The notes below the pieces were generated by a model, which had not been told where the DNA came from, did not search any database, and was given only the letters and a program-made list of their open reading frames with translations. A DNA stretch of 64,000 nucleotides from Epiperipatus broadwayi (lineage: Eukaryota; Onychophora; Udeonychophora; Euonychophora; Peripatidae). Location: the NCBI GenBank assembly GCA_028023455.1, contig JAQFVV010006703.1:158501-222500 (forward strand), written 5' to 3'. Of the stretch, positions 24,147 through 37,158 are shown piece by piece. The stretch's first letter is position 1; every line of letters starts with the position of its first letter. Both the position numbers and the translations under genes were made by a program.

Positions 24147-25262
24147 TCAACCCTTGCCAGGAACTGGACACTAATTTGCAGATGAAGCGCCACCTGTGGC
24201 ATTAGTACTTAATGCAATATTGCATTTTGAAATTTCCTTTGACAACAGTCAGCAGTTTTGTCTGAAAAATTCTTGTTTTTTCAATGCTAGCACATGCGTA
24301 TACTAATCTGGTATTAGTTTGTATAGTTTCACATAGATGGCAGTTATAATTAATGATTTATTCGTTATTCCATGGATGATAATCTGTAAACCCCATATTC
24401 ACTCTTTTACTGACCTATATAGAGAAAAGATGTTATACTTTGATATCTGCAAAATAATTTTCTTTTTTTTAATAATTTGCATTATTCTTTCAATTGGTAA
24501 GTTATAATAATTATTTATGATTTTTTTTTTTTTAAAAAAATATTTCTATGAAAATAAGCTCTTTGATTTTCTATTCAATTATCTAAAATCTGTGATAATT
24601 TTTCAATTTTCATATTCTTGCATGCATTTTTTGATATTTATTCTCTCAAGTAATATTTTGAAATCAAGTAAATATTACTAACTAAATATTATGTCTATTT
24701 CAAAAAATTATAATTAAATTTTTTGCAATAAGCAATAAGGTTGTTTTTGTAGATTTTGAAAATAGGAAGCATCGTTTTTATCAATTGAAAATTTTCAAAA
24801 TCACGTGATGTTTTCTTATCTATAAATGTTTGAATATCTGTTATATTCTTTTACAAAATATTTTAGGTCTTAGAAAGTATGTGAATCAAAACTTGATTTA
24901 TATATATTTTTATAATAATCTATTTCAATATATAAAAAATAAACAGCATTTCTTTTTCATATATTTTGAGTTACGTGATAGCCTATATATATATATTCAT
25001 TTTTCACCCCTCATTATATACATCAGGTTTTTTGGACAAAAAATATATAAATATGTGTTATTTTTTTCATATAAAATATAATTTACGTTTAGAATGTATA
25101 TGATCCAAAACGTTTGATTTATATATATTTATTATACTGTTTTCAATAAATAAAATTAGTATTTCTTTTTCATATATTTTGAGTTACGTGATAGCATATA
25201 TCTGTAATTATAAAAAAGTGCAGTTTGGGCCCCATTTTTGAAAAAAAAAACTATGAAAAGTT
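24147..25262. other. Segment present only in family C copy 1
   Basis: Relative to copy 2, about 1.1 kb interrupts the sequence between gatcagcatgttt and tttaatgtcccagc. It holds a GC-richer head (ttgccaggaactgg, gcgccacctgtgg) and a diverged internal tandem duplication: 24860-25000 against 25087-25200, both containing tattttgagttacgtgatag. It is either an insertion in copy 1, with a possible TTT duplication, or a deletion from copy 2. Confidence 0.5.
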
Positions 25263-25717
25263 TAATGTCCCAGCATTATTGTTTAGATTTTCTGATTATT
25301 GTTTGATTTTTATGTATTCTGATGGATGAACACTTAGTTTGTGCCTCCAAATTAATGGTTAAATAATTTCCCAAGCTGGGAAAGGCTCAATAGTTAGCCT
25401 GATATAAAGAAGACCCATTTCTGAGCCAGTCACAAGGTTGACTGTTGATTCATATTTTTTATTGTTCAAATCCAGCTATAAGATGTCTTGATTTTATTCT
25501 GATTTATTGTACTAATTTGTTTATTCCCATCAATGATGTTGATGGATGGCTATTTCTCTTACTTGTACTTACTTTAATTATAATGTTGGTGGAGTGATGA
25601 TGATTTTCCATCACTCCAGTTACAACTTTCATTTTCCTTCTTTTGCTACCCCCATCTCATTACAAATGGCTACTTAACTGAGGGCCGGTGATGATCATGT
25701 ACTGTGGCAATAATTAT

Positions 25718-25737
25718 AGATTGCTGCCCAACTTTAG
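25718..25737 (+). promoter_or_regulatory. Possible primer-binding-like motif after copy C1
   Basis: ttgctgcccaactttagg resembles the motif after the family B LTR (ttggtgcccaacatggg). If family C is an LTR element, this would mark the start of its interior. The match is partial and the LTR end is not fixed. Confidence 0.2.
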
Positions 25738-26156
25738 GCTGAAGATGATCACATACTGGTGATCATCACTTTCAAATTATCAACTTGATCTCAAGCCACA
25801 CCCGAGAAAGAAAAAAAATATACATTTTATGCAAAATTAATTTTAAAAATTACTGTGAAACATGTGACAAAAGTATTGATGATGATTATAAAATAGTAAT
25901 TTTCACGTATGTTTGGAGAGGTTCATGTTTAGAGTTTAATAGAAAATCAATGATTTTGGAGATTGGATTTGGTGTTTGATTGTTAAAGTGTGTTTAGCTG
26001 TATTTTTAGTTTTGATGATGGATGGAGATTTTTGTCATTGACTTGAGGATGCAATGTTTTCATGCAGCTCTGAGAGTGTTTTATCTCCATTATTTGCTCC
26101 AACCTATTTTTTTATATTAATATTGTTTGTGATAGGGCAGTTAACACGGTCTTGCC

Positions 26157-26300
26157 ATGATTCCAGACTCTATGTCTCCAAAGAAAAGAGCAAGATATAG
26201 ATTGTACTTCCGAGCCCATAAGACTAAAAAGCAGGGCAGTTTTGTATATTCCAGACCCTCCACGGAACAGGGCTTTACAAAAAGTTTTGCATTTTTTTAA
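26157..26300 (+). CDS. Small basic ORF between the family C copies
   Basis: A 47-codon ATG frame in the 0.9-kb interval between the C copies. It is GC-richer than its flanks and starts with a basic stretch (MSPKKRARYR after five residues) that looks like a nuclear localisation or nucleic-acid-binding tail. It is followed by KTKKQGSFVYSRPS. If C is an LTR element this could be a remnant of its coding region. No family is recognised. Confidence 0.3.
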   Translation: MIPDSMSPKKRARYRLYFRAHKTKKQGSFVYSRPSTEQGFTKSFAFF

Positions 26301-26976
26301 TCAAGGTTGTAGTAGCTTATAGTGTCTTATTTGAGGTAGCACTTTTGGTGATTATGATGCATTGTGTGCTTAGTCCAGTGGCTGAATTTTTTATCTATCT
26401 CAAAATTTCAGATCACTATTCATTCTGTTAAATGTCAGATGTCTGTCAGATCTCTAAATGCATTGATGAATACATAGATTTCAATGTGAACTTTGTTTTT
26501 ATTATATATATAAATTATGTAAATATTGTTAAAAAGGTGTTTCATTTCTATTTTCCTTTTCTTTCAGACCAAGGCAATGTAACCAGTTGGATTACATACC
26601 ATCCACTAGTATAGTGTGTGCACATAAATATATATATAAAAGTTAAAAGGAAAAGTATAAATAAACACAGAATAAATTTTTGTAGATATTTTTTTATATT
26701 TCCTAAAATAAAATAATGATAAGTAAAGGGTTATATAACTCTGGGTTAAAATAATATTTTATTGTAAAATTAAATATTTTAAAAAAACCTGATAAATATC
26801 ATTTGTAATTCTAATTTTGAAATGTAAAAACACATACTTATTTTTGAAATTAAACAAAATTTTTATCTATTTGAAATCCCCAAAGTAAAAACATGTATAT
26901 GTTTTCAAAGGGATTAGAGAGATAAAAATATAAACTCTGTTTTTGATCAAGATGTTGTCATCACCTTTGAAGATTT

Positions 26977-26985
26977 TATAAAAGG
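26977..26985 (+). promoter_or_regulatory. TATA box of family C copy 2
   Basis: TATAAAAGGG, same context and position as in copy 1 (22555). Its conservation between diverged copies supports a promoter role. Confidence 0.5.
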
Positions 26986-27434
26986 GCTGATAACCAAATT
27001 AGCTCTAGTCTGGGTAATGATTTTTGAAGAAAGCAGTATGGATTAGTGATTTTTGAAGAGAACAATCTGAATTGTAGTTTTTTGTAAGAGCTGAAGAAAA
27101 CAGCTTGGCTACTACATTTTTTTGAGTAAGTGGCAGAAATTATTTGACCAAAATGGATAGCAGCAGTTTGTTGTTAGCTGTTGTAAATAGTTGGCAGAAT
27201 AGATACCATAATTGATGTAGCTGAAGGCAGGACAGTAGATTCAGGAGCTGCTAATGTTTCCTTGCAGGAGTTTGAATTCATATGGAAAAAAAGACTCACT
27301 TCTTTGTGCTGAAATTCATAGCTTTAATTGTGGAGAGGACAGTTGATTGCCTGAAATCTATTAAATCAAAACAGCTGCTTGTCTGGAACAGTTTTTTTTA
27401 CAGATGAGAGACTAACTATTGACCAACATTATAC

Positions 27435-27534
27435 ATGGATTATATACTTTTACCTGATGATGACAACAAACCTGGATTACATTTTTCTGATGAACCAAAA
27501 ACCAAGCTTACCAAGAAAAAGCTTGAAGAAATTG
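27435..27534 (+). CDS. Short LTR-internal ATG exon, family C copy 2
   Basis: Same 100-nt frame as 22903-23002, open, with four amino-acid changes (I/L, H/P, G/E and R/K). The GT after it is gtatac instead of gtgtaa. A frame kept open with identical length in two diverged copies hints at function. The absence of synonymous changes argues against strong purifying selection. Confidence 0.3.
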
Positions 27535-29199
27535 GTATACTTATTATGCTGCTGTTTATCAATACACACAGGGAACAACACATCATGAGTACATACCGTG
27601 AGTTATTTTATTTTAATATTCCTTAAGATGATGTATAAATTTATAAATTAATAACTTAAAGGAAAACAAATAAATAATTTGTTTGAGTCAAATGTCTTCA
27701 AAGATGAATTGATATATATTTTTAAAGAAATTGTTTTGATAATTCCTTAAAAAAAATGATGTTAAAAATATATAACTTAAATGCAAGCATAATTTTGTTT
27801 GAATTAAAATCAAAAAGAAAAAAAAGTTGTTAAACTTTATGAAAGAATTAAGCAACATGATTTTATATATTTTCAATATGAATAATTATGAAAAATATAA
27901 TATTATTGTAACAAGTTGAAAAGGATAAAGTCAGTGTGCGTATATACATGCACACTCAGATATGCAAATTTAGATCTTTTTTGTTATTGAATATCAATTG
28001 TAATAGATTAATTGTATAATAAATATTGTGTATCTGTGTGCACATATATGTAAATCATTGTAACAATTTTAATTTTGAATGGTAAATATTGTCAATTAAT
28101 GTGATAACTTGAATTTTGTAGTAATATTGTAAATCAATATAATAACTTTAGTTGTATATATAATTGTATATTGGAAATCGCACGTCTGTGCACACATACA
28201 TGTAAATCGATGTAATAATTTAAATATTGAAAGATGATCACATAAATCACAAATGTAATAGTTTTTTATTGTACAGACTTAATTTTAATGTATAGCTATA
28301 TAGTCCTTAATTTAAATTCATTTTGTTATTGTTATTAATAAACTTATTCAATTGTTAAAAATTGTTTCCATCATCTCTTTACATATAGTAATAGATCTTA
28401 TGTTTTCTGAGCTAGACTCATGCACAGGATGAATATATGACTGGAAATGTGTATTTAGTGCTTTGCGGCATCAAGATATAATCAATCATCATCCTGTTTG
28501 GCACAAAAGAAATAACTCTTTAAAGCCCATGCACTATTTTTGTCTTATTTAAAAGTTAAGTTTATAGCTTGCCAGTATGAGTGCCAGAGCATTGATGATG
28601 ATCAGCATGTTTTAAATGTCCCAGCATTAATGTTTTGATTTCTGATTATTGTGTATTCTAATGGATGGAAACTAAACTGGTGCATCCAAATTGTTTAAAT
28701 AATTGCCCAAGCTAGCAAAAGCTCAATAGTTAACCTGGTCTATAGAAAATCCATTTCCAATCCAGTCACAAGATTGACTGTGGATTTATATTTTTTTATT
28801 GTTCAAATTCATCCACAAGATGCACTGTCGAATTTATTATATTTGATTGTGGATCATTCATGATGATGAGTGATTATTTATTTTGAGTATTATTAGTAGT
28901 ACTTATAATTACTTTTTGATAATGCTGGTTGATATATGGTGGATAATTATGTCTTAGTTGCTCTTCTGAGTTAGTTGGTTGATGACTCAATGGTCCCAGA
29001 GATTCTCTAATCCCATACATTTTTATCTTATAAATATATTTTACTTATGTATACTTTGCAAACTATTGATATTTCATTTAGTATTTAATTTGAGTGGGAG
29101 TGATGGTGATGTTCCATCACCCCAGTTCAAATCTTTTCTCCATTTTCTATATCACTTCTATCCCATTTCAATTTTACCTATGGCTAAAGTTCAGCAATG

Positions 29200-32100
29200 T
29201 GCATAAAGTAAAATACAGAAAAAAATCATCATCACATTTTCTTATATAGGAAAATGAAGATATAGGGCACCCAAATTCTAACCTTACAGAATCAAGTCCC
29301 AAAAGTTTCAAACAGAAAGAGTGGGGGAAATTTTTATGCTATTTGTCTGTTTGTATTGATAAAACCCAAAAAGAATAGTACATACTTTAAATTATTTCAT
29401 AGTTATTTTTAAAAGTTAGAATTATAATACACAAAAACAGTTGTCTATGGACACAAACTATTTAGTTAATCATTTTCTGATTTTGATTATTACCTTTTTT
29501 CAAAATTGATCTATAATTGCTAAATTCTGCTCTCTATTTTTTTACAACAATAATTTAAGTCTAATTGTTCTAATAATTTAATTTTGATTATTAAATTATA
29601 GTTTGTAAAAATCATTTAGATTATTTTTGATAATCAAGTTTTTTCTCAATGTCTGAATATCTGAATGTGTGCTTATATTTTAATAAATAAATTTACAGTT
29701 ACACATATGTTAAAAGAAAAATTCTGTTAAAATCATTTTTTTAAAAAGCTATATTATGTAAAAAATTATATTGTGTTAATTAAACTCACAAGGTTAGAAT
29801 TTCAGTTGATAGTACAGCTGAAAGTTTTTAAATGAGAAATAGTTAGAGAAAAAAGTAATTAAATTTTATTAGTCTAGATTTGACACAAAGATGGTAGACC
29901 ATTAAGGTAATGGATTCTTTCCAGACTAGTTAGGTGTAGTCTGGTTTTTTTTTTACCAACAGTAAATTTGAAACAAATGATTGGTTTTAAATTAGATGGT
30001 TTTACTAATAAACACCAGGTGTTTCTATTTATTAAATATTTGGATTTCTTATCAACAGTAAATTAGAAGCAGATGATCAGTTTTAATCAGATGGTTGGGC
30101 TAATAATATCAGGTTTTCTATATGATTCGTCTGTAAAAGACTCAGTGATATAGAATGGCTGCCAATCGCTTGGGGAAAAGAAATATTAAAACTGTGAAGA
30201 GAACAAGTTAAATTGGGGAAAAGAGATCAGACTGAATTTCTGTCATTTCATATATATATTTGTTTGGAAATTTATATAGCCTAATGGCAGGCTAAATTGA
30301 TATTTGTTTCATCTAGCTGTGCCAGCAATTTATCAGCCAATATATATCTGATGAGTTTGAGCCAAAAGTATTACATATCTTGTGACTGATTGTGAATAAT
30401 AAGAGAGAAGAAACTGATTGTTCACTTGTATTTTAAATTGAAAATAAAAATAAGTAAACTACTAAAAAGTGTTTAACCATGCTAGTTCAGTTTTGCCAGT
30501 GACTGAGTTTAAACCCCAGCAAAATCGATAAAAATATGAAAACAAAATAGTCTTAATCTATTAAACGTATGCTGAAAAGAAATAAAAACACAATTCTAGT
30601 GCCAAATGGTTTCTATGGTAACAAGTATCTTCAGCATCATCACACTAAAAGAATTGCAAGCCCAAGCCAAGAAAGAATAGGACTGTTTCAGTAAACATCT
30701 GAATGTTGTAATATATGCCTGTTACAGATTGTTGTACATGGTTGCTGCAAAATTTATAAACATTCAACAAGCTGATTTTGAACTCTTGGAAAGTGCTGCC
30801 TGAAGAAAATAAAAGGTCTGATAATATGAATTTTAATTATATATTTTCCTTTGTATTATATCAGCTACTATTAACAAAATTTGTAATAACAAATTTTTTA
30901 TTTTTATTATCCTGAATTTTAAAACCAAAACTGAGTAAAAAGCAGAATTTTAGTAATAATAGCTATTACAGTATTGATGATATTATGTATTTTAAAATTA
31001 TTATACATATCCATTTATTGATGTATTTTATTTTGTGAAATGTGTTGTGGATCAGTTTAAACTTATGTAATATGTTTATATGTTAAAATGGTTTTTTGTT
31101 TAATAATAACATTTTATTCAAAATGGAGATCCACACATACACACCCACATAGTAATATACTTATACTTGTCACATGTATTGCTTTGTTACCTAAATATTG
31201 AAAGTGATGGAAAAGTAGCATTGGAGGAATTAGATTTTCTTTTTAAAAATCATGATTAGTGACATCAATAGCTTAGAGGGGGAGATAAGTAATTTAAAGC
31301 TTCTTTCTGTAAATACTTTTACTTCTCTCAAATCTGACTAACCTTTTTCTAATTAATCATTTTACTTTATATTTTGTTTAAATTTATAAGGTTACAAAAG
31401 TATTTGTGTGCAAAGAGTGTTTTTTTTTTCAATAAAATATTTTCATTTGGGATATAATTTTTCAGTCCAAATTGATGCACAAACATTATATCATAACATA
31501 AACATTGGATACTGTCATTAAAGGGAAAGGGAAAGAGTTTAATATTAATATTATGATTTAAATATAAACCACTCATCATTATTATTCATATAAATTTTCA
31601 TATATATATATTTAAATAGTATAAATATATTTTAGTAGTCCAGTAATAAATGTTAATTTGTTTTATTAAAAGAGGTGTATATTTTTATTAAGAGTATTCA
31701 TTGCTTTATTAATTATAATCATTCATCATCACTGTTGTATGTTAATGGTTAAGTTGTAATTTAAATGTACTAAAGTTAGGCAAATAATTATGAATTTATA
31801 AAAGCTAAATTTTATGTTACATGTTAGTTCTAAAGCTGTGGCTGAAAGTACCATTGTCATCATCATCATGTTTTTAAATTAATAGTCTAGATAAATGTGT
31901 TTAATGGCTATAGATACATACTGATTTTTACTATATTTGGTTATCATTTGTGAGTCATTATAAAATAATAACCACTATTCCGATCATCTAACATCATTCA
32001 AGGCTGAATGACTTGACACCATAAATCAATAATGTTTGATATGAACTATCAAGACTTATAAAAATGTTGAAATGCATTTATGATATTAGAATCTTAGTAG

Positions 32101-32280
32101 TAATGTGTCTGATAAATTTTATATGCACAACTAAAACATAAGTATGTTTTTGTTTTTCTTAATGTTAGTGCGAATGTGATGTGGTCTTAAAATACTCAAT
32201 CCTACATCCAGTTAGAAATAAGGTACCAAAAGGAGTTCAAACCTGGTACATTTGTAAGTAGGTATAGAATAGAACTTTGT
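29200..32280. other. AT-rich DNA, no gene seen
   Basis: No bounded repeat or convincing exon. A 40-codon ATG frame on the plus strand (about 30570-30692) contains HHHTKRIASPSQER in a GC-richer patch, but it lacks promoter or splice support and is more likely an old repeat fragment. Confidence 0.4.
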
Positions 32281-32290
32281 CTAGATTTAC

Positions 32291-32451
32291 CTAACTTAGT
32301 GGCACTCTGATAGACCATATTCACATAGTATACACTTAATACAAAACTGGAGATAAAAAGTGGGTTAAATTTACTACTGGATTTATTTTGAAACATTGTT
32401 ATTGGATTACCAATGGCTCTCACCAACTCCTGGATACTTTTTATTGACTAT

Positions 32452-32509
<58 letters not shown>

Positions 32510-32919
32510 TAATTGTTTGTCTGAAAGTAAAATAATTAGATATCAAATTTTATAATGTTTCTACTTACAGCAACAACACCAACAATGACAAAAACAAAAT
32601 TTTAGTAATATTATTTTACCTGTAGGAATAAAATGAACAACAATTATTTTATATTGTCTTGGGTAAGTAAAACAGGTAACATTAAATGTAAAACGTGTTT
32701 TATGAGCAATGTTAATTGAAAGTGTTATTCCAGGGAGAAAATGAAAATTAAGAACTTCTGGACTGGTTGTATAGATTTCATGATGTAAATCTAAATATAG
32801 AGTATTCCAATAAGTTTCCATACCATAACAAGTAAGAGTTATATTTCTTTTTATAACATAGAGATGCAATGTTAACTCATCATGATACCACATATCTCCA
32901 ATTTTTAAAAAGAAGTAAT
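32291..32919 (-). CDS. Exon pair: possible Ig-like domain and hydrophobic segment
   Basis: On the minus strand a strong acceptor (tattttttttcag, AG at 32921-32920) opens a frame of about 115 codons. It contains NITLTCYGMETYWNTLYLDL and, about 60 residues on, FNVTCFTYPRQYK. Two cysteines in strand-like contexts and a Trp after the first are what an Ig-like fold shows. Two donors are available. GT at 32619 gives a 300-nt exon with phase 1 at both ends, typical of shuffled extracellular domains. GT at 32573 (gtaagtag) ends in phase 2, which matches the next candidate exon 32291-32346 (acceptor tttttatctccag, donor gtaaatc, FVLSVYYVNM). The second choice would give a Cys-rich hydrophobic tail that could be a membrane segment. 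The (TA)n tract at 32453 lies in that intron. No signal peptide exon or other domain was found. The family is not established. Confidence 0.45.
32453..32505. repeat. (TA)n microsatellite
   Basis: About 53 bp of AT dinucleotides, bounded on the left by ...ctataca, again a CA-type terminus beside (TA)n. Confidence 0.95.
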
Positions 32920-32929
32920 CTGAAAAAAA

Positions 32930-34070
32930 TATTGTAAAATCTTTTACAATATAACTTATTTTAAAAAGCTTTTATAACTTAGGGAATATTTTATTATAAC
33001 TAGTCAAAAACGTTTTATATATCTATATTTAAAGACATCATTTTATAACTTGAACAATATATATGTAAAGTTAAACTAGAAAGTAATTAAATCCACATAA
33101 AAATTTGTAACTTTAAGGATTCTACACATCATATTCCATGTTAAATAGTTTTTACAATTACCATATAATGCAGACAATCAATCAAATATTCCACAGAAAA
33201 TATGTTTAAAAAACTCATTTTCATCTGCTGCTTTGGAGTGCGACTGAACTCTCACAAAGTACAATAAATCCTTATGATTCACATAATATGTAAGTAAATA
33301 CACTAAACATTTATATTGAGCAAAAAGGTATTGTAATATTTATACCCTTTATTTCTTTATATAAATTTTCATTTCACATGTTTATTACTTCATTACTCAA
33401 ATTTTGATAATGATTGTGATTATCGTTGCTTTTTTTTAGGTATAGATGGATTTTTTTTTGTTTACAGAAATATATAAACAAAAATTTGAATCAAATATTA
33501 TTTATAAATATATTATAGAATACTGAAAAAAAAACATATTCTTTCCCCCTTTCTATTGTTCCAATTTAATAAAATCTTTCTCATACTTGTGCACTCAAAT
33601 AAATGATGTATCTTTAGATTATAGATAAAATACAGCGATAACAAAAAACAAGATGTAGAGGAAACTAATATTTATAAGTTGTTTCAAATTAAATGTAATA
33701 ATATACTAATCAATAATGTTTTCCTGAAGATTTGTAATGATGTTGTTTTAATTGTATTTATTGTTTGGACTATTTCCACCATCTAATATGAGTATTAAAT
33801 GTTTTTAGAAAAATTTTACTTTATTTAAATATTCAAAATACATTCAACTGTTAGTAATAGCACATCAGACAGGTTACTTTTGGGAGCTTCCATTTAATAA
33901 AAATGTAATAGCTAAATAGTGTAATAAAAATATAATATAGCTAAATCGCTGATGTAATAAAAATGTAATTGCTAAATAATGTAATAAAAATATAATAAGT
34001 AAATAGCTGATGTTTCAGTACATTAACAAGTACTTTTCTCAGAGCTTTTTTCTTTCCCAAATCCATATAT
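32930..34070. other. AT-rich DNA, weak exon candidate
   Basis: Mostly featureless. On the minus strand near 33195-33290 a frame of about 30 codons (YFVRVQSHSKAADENEFF) lies just upstream of the Ig-like exon, with a phase-1 GTAATT near 33160. A TGA interrupts it six codons before that donor, so it is either chance or a broken upstream exon. Confidence 0.2.
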
Positions 34071-34357
34071 ATATATATATTGTAATGGTATATGCCGTTA
34101 CATTAATTTAAAATTACAATAAAAACTTTTTCAAGTTCGTAAATAAAAAACTAAAAGCTAAAATTAAAGAGTTGTTCAATGTATGTATATATATATTCAC
34201 ACAGATGCAAAACTTTAAAAGTATTTCTTTTTAAATAAAAAAAGTATTTGAATGTACTTTTTTATAAAAAAGTACAAATCTAAAGATAAAATATTTTTGT
34301 AAATGGAAATGATTGTTTTATAAATTAAATGAAGAGCAAACTAGCCCTTGAGGCTCT

Positions 34358-34369
34358 TATATAAAAAAG
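34358..34369 (+). promoter_or_regulatory. TATA box of family B copy 1
   Basis: ggctcttatataaaaaagtc is nearly identical in all three family B copies. It lies about 50 bp upstream of a conserved ATG. Confidence 0.55.
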
Positions 34370-34406
34370 TCAGATGAAAGATATAGATAAGAGAACAAAA
34401 AAATAG

Positions 34407-34478
34407 ATGTCCAATAGAAGCAGCAATGAAGGCTTGGACTGTAATGAAAAATTGGAACAGGAAACCATTGTTCAGTGA
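34407..34478 (+). CDS. Short LTR frame, family B copy 1 (frame-disrupted)
   Basis: The frame starts MSNRSSNEG as in copies 2 and 3, but small base changes in the A-rich stretch shift it to an early TGA after 23 codons. The other two copies stay open to a GT. Copy 1 is therefore the disrupted form. Its GT (gatcg|gtataa) is still present. Confidence 0.3.
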   Translation: MSNRSSNEGLDCNEKLEQETIVQ

Positions 34479-36176
34479 ATCTGGATGATCGGTATAAAAA
34501 GAAAAAGATTGAAATTAAGAAGAGTTCCAGCTTGATATTGTGAGAAGGGCGATAAGATGCATTTGTCACACTATTTCACTTATTTCAAATGAAATGACTA
34601 ATACCAGGATTGAACCAGCTAAGACCACCTTCTGATAGACCGGTCTTCAAAAAAAGACTTCATGGGAATTGACACCAGGAATCAGAAGCTCTTCTACTGC
34701 AAGATATAAACAGAAAAATTTTACTACAAGTAATTAAGAACTTTAAAGATTTGACAAGCTAAACCTATTTTTTCAAATGAACTTTAATCTGACTTTTCAA
34801 ATCAATTATTAATGTTTAATTTTTATACATTTAAGTTTCCTAAAAATCATTGCTATTTTTTGTTTTTTATTAATATTTATTGTATAAATTATTTAAATGC
34901 ATTAAATTTAAATTGGGTGTAGATGCTTGCATGGATTCATTAACATTTAATTATGTTTTGGTTCTCATTTTTGATCAAAATATATAGACATTCGGTAAAT
35001 AGGATACCTCATGTTGAGTATCTAGAAATGTATTTATTCGGGTGTCTTTTAAGTTATTGGTGTCAATGCAGAATCTTATGATGAATGCCATTGGGTTTCT
35101 TGTAAATTTCTTTCTGCAATTCCATCAATGACTTTATATTTTGATCATTTGTGTTTATTTTGAAATGTTTTTAATTGTGTAATCTATGTAGTCTATCTGT
35201 ACTTAACATTATAAAACAAACTTTTATAAAATTCATTTGTGCGAACTTATATAAATGTTAAATTTAAGTTGGGTGTGAATGGCTGCATAGATTTGTAAAG
35301 TTATATTAGTTTAATTAAGGGAGGGTAAATCTTAGGTTGTTTGTTTTGTAGTTAAACTGGGTTAATTGGTTGGATATATTGGTGTAATTAGTAAATGTAG
35401 CATGAGATTCACTACATGCAGGATCCTATTATATGCTGCACACCCCTTTTTTGCCTATGGAAGGGGATAGTAAGACAGAAAATGCAGTCCCTTCCTATGG
35501 AGTTTTTTTTATTGTTCTCACCAGACAGATGTAGCATTCCTGTTCTGGACAAGAGTCAATGTCTTCTTTAACCATGCTGTTCAGATATATCTTTTTGACA
35601 GTATGGTATTTGTGGTGTCATATTTTATGTTGCATTGAATACATCAATGTGTCAGATGGATTGACGTCGGTTTAACTGCAAACATTTGGCCTAAGGTTAA
35701 ATAAAAAATAGAATATTTCTTTTCAAATGCAATCTATGTAGTATATTCATACTTGACACTCTTAATAAATATTATTAAAGTCATCTGTGCAGCTGGTTTA
35801 AAATTTTAAAATAATAATTTAAATTAAAAGTTAATATTAAAATCCAAAATAATAAATGTTTATTCCTCAAATTCTAAATGATTATATATGTGCATTAATA
35901 AATGTTGTTTGTGTGTTAATTACTGGCAGTGGCTTCTTTTATTTAATTTTTTTTTATATTTTGAAGATATATTTAAATAATTTATATTTTATAAATCTCT
36001 GCATCTCACTGAGCTAGTGGCTTGGGCTGACAATTGGAATAAACCATATATAAGTAAAAGTTAGATCTTAACAGCATGTATCTGCCTACACTATACATTT
36101 TCTAGGTTCAAGTAGCCTAGTGGCGCTCTGTAGAGCAGATATGGTAAGACTGCAACTTCCACTTTTTCTCCGATCC

Positions 36177-36278
<102 letters not shown>

Positions 36279-36839
36279 ATAATTCTAGAATGTAACTAGA
36301 AAAATACTACAAAGTAATCCATGCAAATATAAAGGTTACTTAATTTTTTTAAATTTAAACTTGACTTTCTTTTAAGTAATATGTAATATACTCAAATTAA
36401 TTAAAAGAAATTAGTTAACTTTCATTTTTGGAAAAAAGATTTTTTATCATATGTCATTATACAAATCAAAAAATACATAACTACATTTCTATTCAGATTT
36501 TATGAGACTACATATCTAACTTCATACACATGTAGAAATAATAACAAACGTTTGTACCAGCACTTATATAATAAGTTTAAACAATAAGTGATTACAAAAT
36601 TGATAATGCATTAAAATCTCCATTTTTAGACTGTTGTTTATAATTTTCCACACTTAGAAATGAATTAAAGTTATTATAATACATAACTGTTGACTTATAT
36701 CAAAGCAGATTGGTATGAGTTTAAAATTTTAGAGTATTTTTGAAATCAAACTTTTAGTTTAATAATTGCTATCATATTTATTGAAAGAGTATATTTCTTC
36801 AGACTACCACTTTATTTACTATATCTCATACGAAATCTT

Positions 36840-36977
36840 GTACTAACTTTAAACCCCATTGAGAGCATATATATCTATATATAACCACATATCTATATAC
36901 CCATATATACATATATTTATGTATTTGTATAATTCTATGTCCGTATATCTGTGTAAATGTTATATATCAGCAAACAT

Positions 36978-37017
<40 letters not shown>

Positions 37018-37140
37018 GAGTTAAGCTGTAATGTATAATAGATTTAGTGATGTTCAGCATGAATATATATGAATGTTTAAATCTTTAAATTATTATAAAT
37101 TTGTGTATAAATTTATTTCACTATTTTTCTTTAGGATCAT
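36840..37140 (+). repeat. Tandem duplication copy 1, left part
   Basis: Matches 40205-40490 (gtatttgtataattctatgtcc, aatctttaaattattataaat). It continues, after the family D insertion, at 39675-40210. Confidence 0.75.
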
Positions 37141-37158
37141 ATATATATATATATATAT

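Larger units (their letters stand above)
22158..25675 (+). mobile_element. Family C long repeat, copy 1 (LTR-like)
   Basis: It starts TGTAACCAGTTGGATTAC exactly where copy 2 (26578) also starts. Similarity between the copies runs to about 25675/29184 (atggct). Copy 1 has about 1.1 kb (roughly 24147-25262) absent from copy 2; copy 2 has about 91 bp absent from copy 1. A conserved TATA box and a short ATG frame lie inside in plus orientation. If these are LTRs, the right end could be near ccagttaca (25621) or just before ttgctgcccaac (25720). A non-LTR duplication remains possible because the right boundary is blurred. Confidence 0.6.
26578..29184 (+). mobile_element. Family C long repeat, copy 2 (LTR-like)
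   Basis: Direct repeat of 22158-25675 in the same orientation, starting TGTAACCAGTTGGATTAC at a sharp border after ctttcagaccaaggcaa. It retains the TATA box (26977) and the 100-nt ATG exon (27435-27534). Compared with copy 1 it lacks the 1.1-kb segment and has an extra 91 bp near 27235-27330 bounded by ggacagt repeats. Divergence is high enough that the pair is not recent. Confidence 0.6.
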
